DNA of 64,000 bases, from positions 1 to 64,000 of the forward strand of contig CAWAYV010000008.1 in assembly GCA_963786295.1 (NCBI GenBank), read 5' to 3'. This stretch comes from JACCZX01 sp963786295. Lineage in GTDB: Bacteria > Pseudomonadota > Gammaproteobacteria > Burkholderiales > Burkholderiaceae_F. Shown here in pieces: positions 16,621-25,250 of this stretch (positions are counted from its first letter, which is position 1; every line of letters starts with the position of its first letter). A program made the translations under genes and the position numbers. The notes below the pieces were generated by a model. It was not told the origin of the DNA. It did no database searches and was given only the letters and a program-made list of their open reading frames with translations.

Positions 16621-17867
16621 GGCAACGCATGGATCGCCGCACATTTTTGTCCGCGTCGTCGGCGCTGCTGTCGTGCGCGACATTGCCCGCGTGGGCAGCG
16701 CCCGCGGCGCCCCGATTGCTGATCCTGATCGAGTTGCGCGGTGGCAATGACGCACTGAATACGGTGATCCCGATCGACGATGGTGCCTATTTCGATCTGC
16801 GCCCGCGCCTTGCGCTGAAAGCCGATGCGGTAGCGCGCTTCGCCGGTGCGCCCGCGCTGCATCCGTCGCTCGCCCCGCTCGAATCATTGTGGAGAGACGG
16901 TCAGATGGCGATCTTGCAGGGCGTCGGCTACCCGTTGCCCAATCTGTCTCACTTCCGCTCGATTGAAATCTGGGATACCGCATCGGACAGCCAGCAGTTC
17001 CTGCAGACCGGATGGCTCACGCGCACGGCGGACAAGCAAGCGGCCTTTGCTGCGCTGAGCGCCGATGGCGTTGTGATCGGCGCTGCCGATCTGGGGCCGC
17101 TGGCCGGCGGCGCGCGCGCAGTGGCGTTGAACGACCCGGCGCGCTTCGCGCGTCAGGCCCGCTTGGCGTCAGCCGACGGTATTCCGGCGCGTGGCGCGCT
17201 GGCACACGTGTTACGCGTCGAGAGCGACATCGTGCGCGCGGGAGCGGATGTTCGCTCCGACGTTTCTTTCAAGACCGAGTTTCCGCGCGGTGTGTTCGGA
17301 CTCGCGGTGCAGCACGCGGCCGGCATCGCGGCGAGTGGCAAGGTTCCCGTGCTGCGACTGACGTTGTCCGGCTTCGACACGCATCAAAATCAACTGGGCA
17401 TTCATGCGAATCTGCTGAAGGTGGTCGCTGAGTCGGTCGTTGCATTGCGCGCCGCATTGGGCGAGCACGGCGTGTGGGATCGCACGCTGATACTGACGTA
17501 CTCGGAGTTCGGCAGACGGCCACGTGAGAACCAAAGCGGCGGCACCGATCACGGAACCGCCGGTACGCTGTTCGCGTTCGGCCCGCACGTGCGCGGCGGC
17601 GTGCATGGTGACGCGCCATCATTGCGCTCGCTCGATGACGGCGGCAACCTCCGGCACACGACCGACTTTCGTTGCGTGTACGCATCGGTGCTCGAACACT
17701 GGTGGCAATTGCCGTCCGAGCGCGTGCTGCAGCGACGTTTCGAGCCGGTCAGATTTATCTACGTAGCAACAAGTCGTTACGGCGACGCTAACGCGTTCGC
17801 TTCGTTAATATGCCGGCGACATGCCGAGCGTATCGCCTACCGTTCTCGCGATCGATACTGCTACTGA
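16617..17867 (+). CDS. DUF1501 family exported protein
   Basis: ATG at 16617 overlaps the DUF1800 stop as ATGA, showing translational coupling. The N-terminus is a Tat-type signal (DRRTFLSASSALLSCATL). The mature protein has the DUF1501 landmarks LLILIELRGGNDALNTVIP, FRSIEIWDTAS, LSGFDTHQNQ, TYSEFGRRPREN and GGTDHGTAGTLF; the His/Asp-rich motifs resemble the alkaline phosphatase/sulfatase fold. The last ~35 residues after FEPVRFI are Arg-rich, unlike the family, and run 47 bases into tsaB. The adjacent frame has a stop at 17763-17765, so the true end may be there and an indel may have removed it. Function unknown. Confidence 0.82.
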   Translation: MRQRMDRRTFLSASSALLSCATLPAWAAPAAPRLLILIELRGGNDALNTVIPIDDGAYFDLRPRLALKADAVARFAGAPALHPSLAPLESLWRDGQMAILQGVGYPLPNLSHFRSIEIWDTASDSQQFLQTGWLTRTADKQAAFAALSADGVVIGAADLGPLAGGARAVALNDPARFARQARLASADGIPARGALAHVLRVESDIVRAGADVRSDVSFKTEFPRGVFGLAVQHAAGIAASGKVPVLRLTLSGFDTHQNQLGIHANLLKVVAESVVALRAALGEHGVWDRTLILTYSEFGRRPRENQSGGTDHGTAGTLFAFGPHVRGGVHGDAPSLRSLDDGGNLRHTTDFRCVYASVLEHWWQLPSERVLQRRFEPVRFIYVATSRYGDANAFASLICRRHAERIAYRSRDRYCY

Positions 17868-18597
17868 CGTTTGTTCGGTGGCGGTGCTGCGCGGTGACCA
17901 GTTGACCGAGCTTGTAGAGATCGTCGGACAGCGGCACTCCGAGCGCGCGCTGCCGATGATCGACGCCGCGCTGGTAAAGGCGGGTGCGTCGCTGGGCGAC
18001 ATCGATGTCTTCGCGTTCGGCGCCGGCCCGGGATCGTTTACCGGCTTGCGCATCGCATGCGGAATCGCACAGGGGCTCGCGTACGGCAAACGCAAGCGCG
18101 TGGTGCCAGTCGGCAATCTGCGCGCGCTCGCGGCCCGCGCATTTGCGATGGTCACCGGCGGCGATCTGCTGCTGGCTGCGATCGATGCCCGTATGAACGA
18201 AGCGTACTGCGCCATCTATCGGCGCGACGAGCCGGTGAGCGAGGTCAGAGCACCCGCGCTCGAGCGGCCGCAATCGCTGGCGCAGCTTGCCATTGATGAG
18301 GGAGTCGATATCGTTGCAGGGAATGCTCTGGCGGTGTTTTCCGGGATCTGGCCGCACGACGAACGCTGGGTCGCATTGCCGGACGTGACACCATCGGCCG
18401 CAGCCATTGCGCAGTTGGCGCGCCGTGACGCGGCACGCGGACTGGCGATTCCGCCTGAGCAGGCGGCGCCCGTCTACGTACGCGACCGCGTTGCGCTGAC
18501 GATCGAAGAGCGGCGGCAGGCAGCGAGCGCTTCGCCGGGCCGCCCCAAGGAGCGCGCGGGGGTGCCAAATGAGCCCTCTCGGAGGGATCGCGCGTAG
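17821..18597 (+). CDS. tsaB: tRNA threonylcarbamoyladenosine biosynthesis protein TsaB
   Basis: TsaB partners TsaD in forming N6-threonylcarbamoyladenosine on tRNAs that read ANN codons. The protein shows the ASKHA-fold start LAIDTATDVCSVAV, QRHSERALPMI and FGAGPGSFTGLRIACGIAQG. The family would normally end near VALTIEERRQA. Here 23 more residues (from SASPGRPKERAG) are encoded by a repeat-like sequence that extends to the rimI ribosome site. The gene is followed by rimI, its usual neighbour. The start at 17821 lies inside the DUF1501 frame. Confidence 0.92.
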   Translation: MPSVSPTVLAIDTATDVCSVAVLRGDQLTELVEIVGQRHSERALPMIDAALVKAGASLGDIDVFAFGAGPGSFTGLRIACGIAQGLAYGKRKRVVPVGNLRALAARAFAMVTGGDLLLAAIDARMNEAYCAIYRRDEPVSEVRAPALERPQSLAQLAIDEGVDIVAGNALAVFSGIWPHDERWVALPDVTPSAAAIAQLARRDAARGLAIPPEQAAPVYVRDRVALTIEERRQAASASPGRPKERAGVPNEPSRRDRA

Positions 18598-18607
18598 CGC
18601 GAGGGAG
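18525..18607. repeat. Repeat-like insertion at the tsaB-rimI junction
   Basis: This GC-rich stretch contains GCCGGGCCGCCCCAAGGAG, a CCCTC-TCG-GAGGG hairpin at about 18575 and CGCGCGTAGCGCG. It adds an unusual tail to TsaB and provides GAGGGAG (18601-18607), the ribosome site for rimI. A similar core, GGCCGC then CAAGG then AGCGCG, occurs in the hpnC-hpnD junction at about 26094-26116, which suggests a common intergenic repeat family. Confidence 0.45.
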
Positions 18608-18612
18608 CAACA

Positions 18613-19080
18613 TTGAGCGCATTACCGAAGCAGGAGCTCGAGCGCTACACGCCGATGACCGAGGCCGATCTGCGCGAAGTCGTCGCAATCGAAGCCGACA
18701 TCTATCCGTTTCCGTGGACGCGTGGCAACTTTCTCGATTCGGTGCGTGCTGGCTATAGCGTGTGGGTATTGCGCGATGAGACCAGCGCGCTGATTGCATA
18801 TTCAGTGATGACCTTGATGATCGACGAAGCTCATTTGCTCAACTTGAGTGTCGCGCGCGATTGTCAGCGAGAAGGCGTCGGTTGGCGCACGCTCGAATGG
18901 ATGGCGGAAGTCGCGCGCGGCTACGGAGCACGCACGATGCTGCTCGAAGTCAGGCCAAGCAACGCATCGGCGGTGCGGATGTACGAGCGTTACGGGTTCC
19001 AAAGGATCGGCGTGCGGCGGGGCTATTACCCGGCGCAAAGCGGCCGCGAAGACGCAATCGTGATGCGCGTTCCACTGTGA
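18613..19080 (+). CDS. rimI: Ribosomal protein S18 alanine N-acetyltransferase RimI
   Basis: RimI acetylates the N-terminal alanine of ribosomal protein S18. The 155-residue GNAT shows VVAIEADIYPFPWTRGNFLDS, LLNLSVARDCQREGVG (acetyl-CoA loop) and EVRPSNASAVRMYERYGFQ. TTG at 18613 is taken as the start because GAGGGAG lies 5 bases before it and no other start fits. It lies between tsaB and a uracil-DNA glycosylase, the usual betaproteobacterial order. Confidence 0.92.
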   Translation: MSALPKQELERYTPMTEADLREVVAIEADIYPFPWTRGNFLDSVRAGYSVWVLRDETSALIAYSVMTLMIDEAHLLNLSVARDCQREGVGWRTLEWMAEVARGYGARTMLLEVRPSNASAVRMYERYGFQRIGVRRGYYPAQSGREDAIVMRVPL

Positions 19081-19082
19081 CG

Positions 19083-19802
19083 ATGGACATCAGGCGCGCT
19101 CAGCTGTGGCAGGCAATGGGGCTCGGCCCCATCTACCGGCTGCGCAGCGCAACGACGCACACACCGGCGGAGGCAGAACCAGCGCTGCCCGTCGCAGACC
19201 GCGCGGCCAGTATCGCGCGTCTTGAATGGAAAGAGCTTGGGCAGGAAGTTGCGCGCTGCCGCGCATGTTCGTTGTGCGAAACGCGAAAGCAGACCGTATT
19301 CGGCGTGGGCAATGCCAACGCCGAGTGGATGCTGATCGGTGAAGCGCCGGGCGCGGAAGAAGACGCGCGCGGTGAACCGTTTGTCGGGCAGGCAGGGCGC
19401 TTACTGGACAACATGCTGGCGAGCATCGGGATGTCGCGTGAGGGGCAAACGCCGAAGTCTGTGTACATCGCGAACGTGCTGAAGTGCCGTCCGCCCGGCA
19501 ACCGCAACCCGCAACCGGAGGAAGTCTCGAAGTGCGAGCCGTTTCTTTTGCGCCAGATCGAGCTCGTGCACCCTGCGCTGATTGTCGTGATGGGCCGGTT
19601 CGCGGCGCAATCACTGCTTGGCACTGACGCCAGCATTGCCAGCCTGCGCGGCAGACCGCATCGGATCAACGTAGCAGGGCGTCAGATCCCCGTGGTGGTC
19701 ACGTATCACCCGGCCTATTTGCTGCGTAATTTGATCGACAAGGAAAAGAGCTGGGCGGACCTATGTTTGGCGCGCAAGGTGCACGCCACTAGTGGCCTGT
19801 AA
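19083..19802 (+). CDS. Family 4 (Fe-S) uracil-DNA glycosylase
   Basis: The enzyme removes uracil from DNA. The 239-residue protein has the iron-sulfur cysteines CRACSLC (near residue 60) and, later, CRPPGNRNP with a further Cys in SKC. The catalytic motif is GEAPGAEED, with FVGQAGRLLDNML following, and the C-terminal motif is YHPAYLLRN. ATG at 19083 is 3 bases past the rimI stop. The final codons (SGL then TAA) lie inside the terminal inverted repeat of a MITE-like element, so the natural C-terminus may have been slightly altered. Confidence 0.93.
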   Translation: MDIRRAQLWQAMGLGPIYRLRSATTHTPAEAEPALPVADRAASIARLEWKELGQEVARCRACSLCETRKQTVFGVGNANAEWMLIGEAPGAEEDARGEPFVGQAGRLLDNMLASIGMSREGQTPKSVYIANVLKCRPPGNRNPQPEEVSKCEPFLLRQIELVHPALIVVMGRFAAQSLLGTDASIASLRGRPHRINVAGRQIPVVVTYHPAYLLRNLIDKEKSWADLCLARKVHATSGL

Positions 19803-19951
19803 AGTCGATTCGGAAGGGAAAGGCGTGTCCGGGCGCGCCGAGTGCGCGAAGCGAGCCGCGTCGAATAGCCGACGCATATTCGCAAGGCGAGCGACAAGCA
19901 ATCGGCCGCCCCGACGCGCAAGGCACTTCGAATTGGCTGTTATAGGCCACT
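19791..19951. mobile_element. MITE-like element with terminal inverted repeats
   Basis: The left end AGTGGCCTGTAA (19791-19802) and the right end TTATAGGCCACT (19940-19951) are inverted copies with one mismatch. The similarity continues imperfectly inward for about 26 bases (left GTCGATTCGGAAG against the complement of CTTCGAATTGGC). The 161-bp body is GC-rich and has no coding potential I can support. The left end contains the glycosylase stop and the right end abuts the lplT stop. No clear target-site duplication is visible. This looks like a non-autonomous, transposon-derived element. Confidence 0.55.
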
Positions 19952-21268
19952 TAGTGCGTGACTTCGCCGATCAGCGCCACTGAATCGAATTGCCGTTGAT
20001 TGAATTGGTGGCGGAGCAGCACCAGGAACATCGTGACCGCGACGAACACGCCGAACAGCAGCATCACCGTCTGGATGCCCAGGTTCAGCCACACCAGAAT
20101 CGCGTAGAGGCCGAGCATCACCAGGATGCTGGAGTTCTCATTGAAGTTTTGCACCGCAATCGAGTGCCCGGCCGACAGCAGCACGTGGCCGCGGTGTTGC
20201 AACAGGGCGTTCATCGGGACTACGAAGTAGCCTGCGAGCATGCCGATCAATACCAGAATTCCGCACGCGATCAGCAGGAAGTAGCTGGCGTTAATCGTGC
20301 CGAGCCGAATCGCACCCTCGGGCACGATCGCCGGCGAATAAAACGCCGCGCCGGCGACGATAACGCCCATCGCGATGCCCACCGGCAATACGCTCATCGC
20401 CTTTTTCAGCGACACCGTGGCAGCCGCGTACACCGCGCCCATCGTGATTCCGACCGCAACGACGGCCTGCAGAATCGCCGCGCGCGCAAGATCCAGCCCG
20501 AGCACGACTCTCCGCCCACTTCAAAACGATAAATTGCAGCGTCGCCCCGGCGCCCCAGAAAAGCGTCGTCACCGCAAGCGATATCTGCCCGAGCTTGTCG
20601 CGCCATAAGACTTTGCAACAGTGCACGAAGCCAACCAGTAGCTTCCATGGATGCGCATGTTGCTTCGCGTATCGCGCGCCCGTATCGCCGATCATCAGGT
20701 TGATCGCCGCGGCCAACACATAGATCCAGACGATGACCGAGATCGCCGCTTCGGCCGGCAAGTCGACACCGGTGTCTATGACAGGCATGTCATGCGCCAG
20801 CAGCCACGTGGCGACGTTCCTGTCGATCAGCACGCCTCCGATCAAGAATCCGACGATGATCGAAGTGACGGTGAGACCCTCGATCCAGCCGTTGGCAACC
20901 ACGAGTTTCTCCGGCGGCAGCAACTCGGTCACGATGCCGTACTTGGCCGGCGAATACGCTGCCGCGCCGAAGCCGATCACTGCGTACGCGAGCAGCGGAT
21001 GCACGCCCAGGAACATCATTACGCAGCCGCCGATCTTGATCATGTTCGTGATGAACATGACGCGCGCTTTCGGAAATGAATCGGCAAATGCCCCGACAAA
21101 CGCGGCCAGCGCCACGTACGAGAACACGAAAAACAGCTTCAGCATCGGCGTCATCCAAGCCGGTGCTTCGACATCGCGTAGCAGGGCGATCGCAGCGATT
21201 AGCAGGGCGTTGTCGGCCAGCGACGAGAAAAATTGCGCGGCCATGATGACGTAGAAGCCGCGTTTCAT
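19951..21268 (-). CDS. lplT: Lysophospholipid transporter LplT (MFS), frameshifted
   Basis: LplT flips lysophospholipids across the inner membrane for reacylation. From ATG 21268 the frame gives MKRGFYVIMAAQFFSSLADN and several membrane helices, to VLKWAES near 20515. The second half (VLGLDLARAAILQAVVAVG onward, with VLVLIGMLAGYFVVPMNAL) continues in the adjacent frame to 19951. The shift at about 20505-20515 corresponds to one extra base. Together the halves make a ~435-residue 12-helix MFS protein. TTG at 21313 is an alternative, longer start. It is divergent from alr. Confidence 0.85.
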
Positions 21269-21424
21269 CGCGCGATCGGCTGATGCTGTCGAATCAAGCG
21301 AAACGTCTCCCAAAATTTCCGCGCTTTATGACGCTGCGCTTTGGCGGCGTTATATCACGCAGTTACGCTCGGCCGATGACGCACGGCACTATGCTATTGA
21401 GCGTCAATTCACGTTCTAATTCCG

Positions 21425-22524
21425 ATGCCACGCCCAATATCCGCCCTGATCGACTTGCCCGCGATGCGCCGCAATCTGGCGCTCGCGCGGCGGCATGCTC
21501 GCGGCCGGTTTGTGTGGGCCGTCGTCAAAGCGAATGCCTATGGGCATGGGTTGGTGCGTGCAACACGTGCCTTTGCGGAGGCCGACGGTCTTGCACTGCT
21601 CGATCTCGACGAGGCGCAGCGTGCGCGCGATGCAGGATGGTCGCGGCCGATCTTGCTGCTTCAAGGTTGTTTCGAGCCGCGTGACCTTGAGGCCGTAGCG
21701 GCGTTGAAGTTGACGCCGGTCGTGCACGACGCAGAGCAGATCGAGCATGCTCGAGCGCGCCCGGCTGCCGGCCCCGACTCGATGTGTATCTGAAATTCAA
21801 TACCGGAATGAATCGCCTTGGCTTCGATGCACGCGATGGCGAGAGCGCGAAGTTGGCCTACGAGCGGCTGAAGGCGTCGACGAATGTCGCGCAACTGACG
21901 CTGATGATTCATCTTGCAAATGCGGATCGAGCGGACGGGGCCAGCGGGCCGGCAGAGGTGGCCGAGCAACTGGATGTGCTGCAAAGTGTTGCCAGCAGTT
22001 GGCCGGAGCCGCGCAGCTTTGCCAATTCGGCTGCGTTGTTTTTGCGGCCCGAAGTGAAGGGCGACTCGGTGCGGCCGGGAATTGCGCTGTACGGCGCGGC
22101 GACCGATGAGTCGCGTACCGCGGCGCAATTGGGTGTCGAGCCTGCGATGACGTTGAAGTCACGCTTGATCGCAGTGCAGACGCTGAAACCGGGAGCAGCG
22201 GTCGGCTATGGATCGCGGTTCGCGGCGTCGCGCTCGATGCGAATCGGCGTTGTTGCATGCGGCTATGCCGATGGTTATCCGCGCCATGCGCCGGATGGAA
22301 CTCCGGTGATGGTCGACGGCGTTCGGGTATCGATAGCCGGTCGCGTATCGATGGACATGATCACAGTCGACCTGACTTCGGCTCCGCGCGCGGCAGTCGG
22401 CAGCGACGTCGAGCTGTGGGGCAGGAACCTTCCGATCGATGAAGTTGCAAACTTGTGCGGGACGGTCGGCTATGAATTGATGTGCGCGCTGGCTCAGCGC
22501 GTGCCGGTCACCGAAATCAATTGA
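21425..22524 (+). CDS. alr: Alanine racemase, frameshifted
   Basis: Alr converts L- to D-alanine for peptidoglycan, using PLP. The first frame gives the PLP lysine Lys35 in AVVKANAYGHG and runs to about 21770. The rest (LDVYLKFNTGMNRLGF, SMRIGVVACGYADGYPR, GRVSMDMITVDL, ending near 22524) is in another frame. The switch in the C/G-rich 21760-21785 segment equals one missing base. Because alanine racemase is normally essential unless a second copy exists, a sequencing indel is the simplest reading. The combined product is about 366 residues, the usual length. Confidence 0.88.
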
Positions 22525-22532
22525 CTGAACCA

Positions 22533-23888
22533 ATGGCGAAGGCGAAAACACAATTTGTCTGTGCAGAGTGCGGTGGCGCGAGCCTGAAGTGGCAGGGCCA
22601 GTGCCCGCACTGCAACGCATGGAACTCGCTGTCTGAAGCGCGAGTCGAGACGCTGGCGGAGCATCGCTACGGCGCCCTTGTTTCCACTGCGGCCACGCAA
22701 TCTCTGGGCGACGTGCAAGCGCGCGAGATGCCGCGCATTGCATCTGGCCTCGACGAGTTCGATCGCGTGCTGGGCGGCGGTTTTGTCGAGGGCGGAGTCG
22801 TATTGATCGGCGGCGATCCCGGCATCGGCAAGTCGACACTCTTGTTGCAGTCGCTGGCCGCGTTATCGGCGAATGCTGCGGTGCTGTACGTCAGTGGCGA
22901 GGAGTCGGCAGCGCAGGTCGCGCTGCGCGCGAGGCGGCTCGGAGTAGACGCTGCAAGGGTTCGACTGCTGTCAGAAATTTCGCTCGAGCGCATCGTCGCG
23001 ACGGTCGGGACTGAAAAGCCTTCGTTGCTGGTGATCGATTCGATCCAGACGCTGTACTCGGAACAGCTGCAGTCGGCGCCGGGCTCGGTAGCGCAGGTCC
23101 GCGAATGCGCGGCGCAGCTGACGCGCCTGGCGAAGCAATCGGGTTTGACGCTGATCATGATCGGCCACGTGACCAAGGACGGTTCGCTGGCGGGGCCGCG
23201 TGTACTCGAGCACATGGTCGATACGGTGCTGTACTTCGAAGGCGAGTCTCACTCGTCGTTCCGGCTGATTCGCGCATTCAAGAATCGCTTTGGCGCGGTT
23301 AACGAGCTGGGCGTGTTTGCGATGACCGATCGCGGGCTCAAGGGCGTTGCCAATCCATCGGCGCTGTTTCTGTCAAAGCACGACGTTCAGGTCGCGGGCT
23401 CGTGCGTGATGGCGACACAGGAAGGCACGCGACCGTTGCTGGTGGAAATTCAGGCGCTCGTCGACGCCGCGCATGTGCCGAATCCGCGCCGGCTGTCGGT
23501 CGGGCTCGATCAGCAGCGGCTGGCGATGCTGCTGGCCGTGTTGCACCGGCATGCGGGCATCGCGGCGTTCGATCAAGACGTTTTCGTCAACGCGGTCGGC
23601 GGCGTGCGCATCGGCGAGCCTGCGGCCGATCTAGCGGTGTTGCTCGCGGTCGTGTCGTCGATGCGCGATAAGCCGCTGCCGCGCGGGTTGGTTGCGTTCG
23701 GCGAAATCGGCTTGGCAGGAGAAGTTCGGCCGGCGCCGCGCGGACAGGAGCGCCTGCGCGAGGCGGCAAAGCTCGGCTTTTCGATGGCGCTGATACCGAA
23801 AGCGAACGCACCAAAGCACGCGATCGAGGGGCTCGAAGTGATCGCGGTCGATCGAGTCGAGCACGCATTGGCGCGCATGCGCGAGTAG
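22533..23888 (+). CDS. radA: DNA repair protein RadA (Sms)
   Basis: RadA is a RecA-like branch-migration helicase. The 451-residue protein has a C4 zinc finger (Cys10, 13, 24, 27), Walker A in GGDPGIGKST, the RadA-specific KNRFG motif (FKNRFGAVNELGVF) and a C-terminal Lon-like domain with AADLAVLLAVVSS and GEIGLAGEVRPAPRGQERL. ATG at 22533 is 8 bases after the alr stop and starts the zinc finger correctly. The convergent hpnE stop directly abuts its end. Confidence 0.95.
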   Translation: MAKAKTQFVCAECGGASLKWQGQCPHCNAWNSLSEARVETLAEHRYGALVSTAATQSLGDVQAREMPRIASGLDEFDRVLGGGFVEGGVVLIGGDPGIGKSTLLLQSLAALSANAAVLYVSGEESAAQVALRARRLGVDAARVRLLSEISLERIVATVGTEKPSLLVIDSIQTLYSEQLQSAPGSVAQVRECAAQLTRLAKQSGLTLIMIGHVTKDGSLAGPRVLEHMVDTVLYFEGESHSSFRLIRAFKNRFGAVNELGVFAMTDRGLKGVANPSALFLSKHDVQVAGSCVMATQEGTRPLLVEIQALVDAAHVPNPRRLSVGLDQQRLAMLLAVLHRHAGIAAFDQDVFVNAVGGVRIGEPAADLAVLLAVVSSMRDKPLPRGLVAFGEIGLAGEVRPAPRGQERLREAAKLGFSMALIPKANAPKHAIEGLEVIAVDRVEHALARMRE

Positions 23889-25250
23889 TCATGCGACCGA
23901 GGTCACCGCCCGTGCCGCCGCGCGGCCGCTGCGCACAGCCGTTTCGAGCGTCGATGGATAGTCGGAATCGGTCCAATCTCCGGCGATAGCAAAGCCGGGC
24001 CACGGCGTTCGGTTGGGAGGGCGATGTAGATGGGGCACGGCCGCCAACGTTGCGCGCCGATCCGCAATCGCACGTGCATCGAGCGGGGCCGGCAAGCTCA
24101 GATCATCGGTGAGTTGCTGCGCCACTGCCTGGCAGACGTCTTCGAGCGACTCGGCTTCATGCGGGCCGCTCGAGCTGATGACAGCGGCAAGAACGCCTTG
24201 ATTGGCGTGATCGAGCGCGCCGCGGTCGAAGACCCACTGTGCGTAGCGACGCTTGGCGGGATCATCGAGCAGCGCGGTGAAGCCGCGCGCCACGCGCACC
24301 GCGGGCGTGTATTTCAAGTAGACGGTGTAGATCGGCTCGTGCTCGAAGCGGGCCAGCGCTTCGTATATCGCGTTCAATATGTGTCGGTGCCCAACGATGT
24401 GCTCGAGGTGGGTGGGGGCGGCAGCGTAGACCACGGCGTCGACCTCGATCGTCCGCTCGGCCTCGTTGCGCAATCGAAGGTGAAAGCGATTCTTACGCTC
24501 GATCCGGTCGACTCTCGCGTCGCGGTAAACGTCTCCCCCGTGCGCCACCACGTAGCGCGCGACCGCATCGGGAAGCAGCGCCGAAAGATCGGCGCGCGGC
24601 ACCCACATTTCACTGGCAGCGCCCGTGGCACCCAGCGAGTCACGCAACACGTTGGCAAAGATTTGCGCAGACGCCCGATCGAGCGGTGTGTTCAGCGCCG
24701 CCAACGCCAGCGGCCGCCACACTCGTCGAACGACCTGCGGCGTCTGCTTGCGTTCGAGCAACCACTCGGTCGTACTGCGATCGCTGCCGATATGCCAGTG
24801 CGACTTCTTCAGCGCTCGGAGAAACGCGATCATGGCGGCGCGATCGGAAAGGCCCAGACCGCGCGCAGCGATCAGCGCTGCAGCCAGATGCCAGGGTGCC
24901 GGCAGCCGTGCGACTTGCAGGCGAAATCCATCCGGGTAGTGCAGTTCGAACGGTCTCCGTTCGGCCACCGTGTCAAGCGCAACGCTTAGCTGCTTGAACA
25001 ACGCTGCCGTTTCGCTGTATGCGCCGAGCAGCAAGTGCTGCCCGTTGTCGAGCACGTGCCCATGGCCCGCCAATTCCAGCGGCAGCCGCCGGGCGCGACC
25101 TCCCAACTCATCGCTGGCCTCGAGCAACGTAACGGAGACTCCGCTGGCGGCCAATTCGGCAGCCGCTGCGCAGCCAGCCCAGCCGGCGCCGATGACCGCG
25201 ACTCTTCGCGGCGCGCTCAACCGCGTACCCACGTGCGCCACGCGAGCCAC
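23889..25250 (-). CDS. hpnE: Hydroxysqualene dehydroxylase HpnE
   Basis: HpnE is the FAD-dependent last enzyme of the bacterial HpnCDE route, reducing hydroxysqualene to squalene for hopanoids. The Rossmann motif VAVIGAGWAGCAAAAELA is near the N-terminus, followed by EASDELGGRARR. WAGCAA and the C-terminal AGDWTDSDYPSTLETAVRSG are typical of the family. Start codons are all non-ATG: GTG at 25250, 25241 and 25232, and TTG at 25220. The TTG would overlap the hpnD stop as TTGA and match the usual N-terminus; the upstream GTG gives the longest form. It is co-transcribed with hpnD and hpnC. Confidence 0.92.
   Translation of the reverse strand: MARVAHVGTRLSAPRRVAVIGAGWAGCAAAAELAASGVSVTLLEASDELGGRARRLPLELAGHGHVLDNGQHLLLGAYSETAALFKQLSVALDTVAERRPFELHYPDGFRLQVARLPAPWHLAAALIAARGLGLSDRAAMIAFLRALKKSHWHIGSDRSTTEWLLERKQTPQVVRRVWRPLALAALNTPLDRASAQIFANVLRDSLGATGAASEMWVPRADLSALLPDAVARYVVAHGGDVYRDARVDRIERKNRFHLRLRNEAERTIEVDAVVYAAAPTHLEHIVGHRHILNAIYEALARFEHEPIYTVYLKYTPAVRVARGFTALLDDPAKRRYAQWVFDRGALDHANQGVLAAVISSSGPHEAESLEDVCQAVAQQLTDDLSLPAPLDARAIADRRATLAAVPHLHRPPNRTPWPGFAIAGDWTDSDYPSTLETAVRSGRAAARAVTSVA

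Noticed and set aside
19785..19957. Target-site duplication flanking the MITE-like element
   Set aside because: The flanks (CACT left, TAGTG right) show no exact direct repeat; only the inverted ends are supported.
24030..24989. 319-codon plus-strand ORF antisense to hpnE
   Set aside because: No family features are visible; hpnE on the other strand has a clear FAD motif and operon context.
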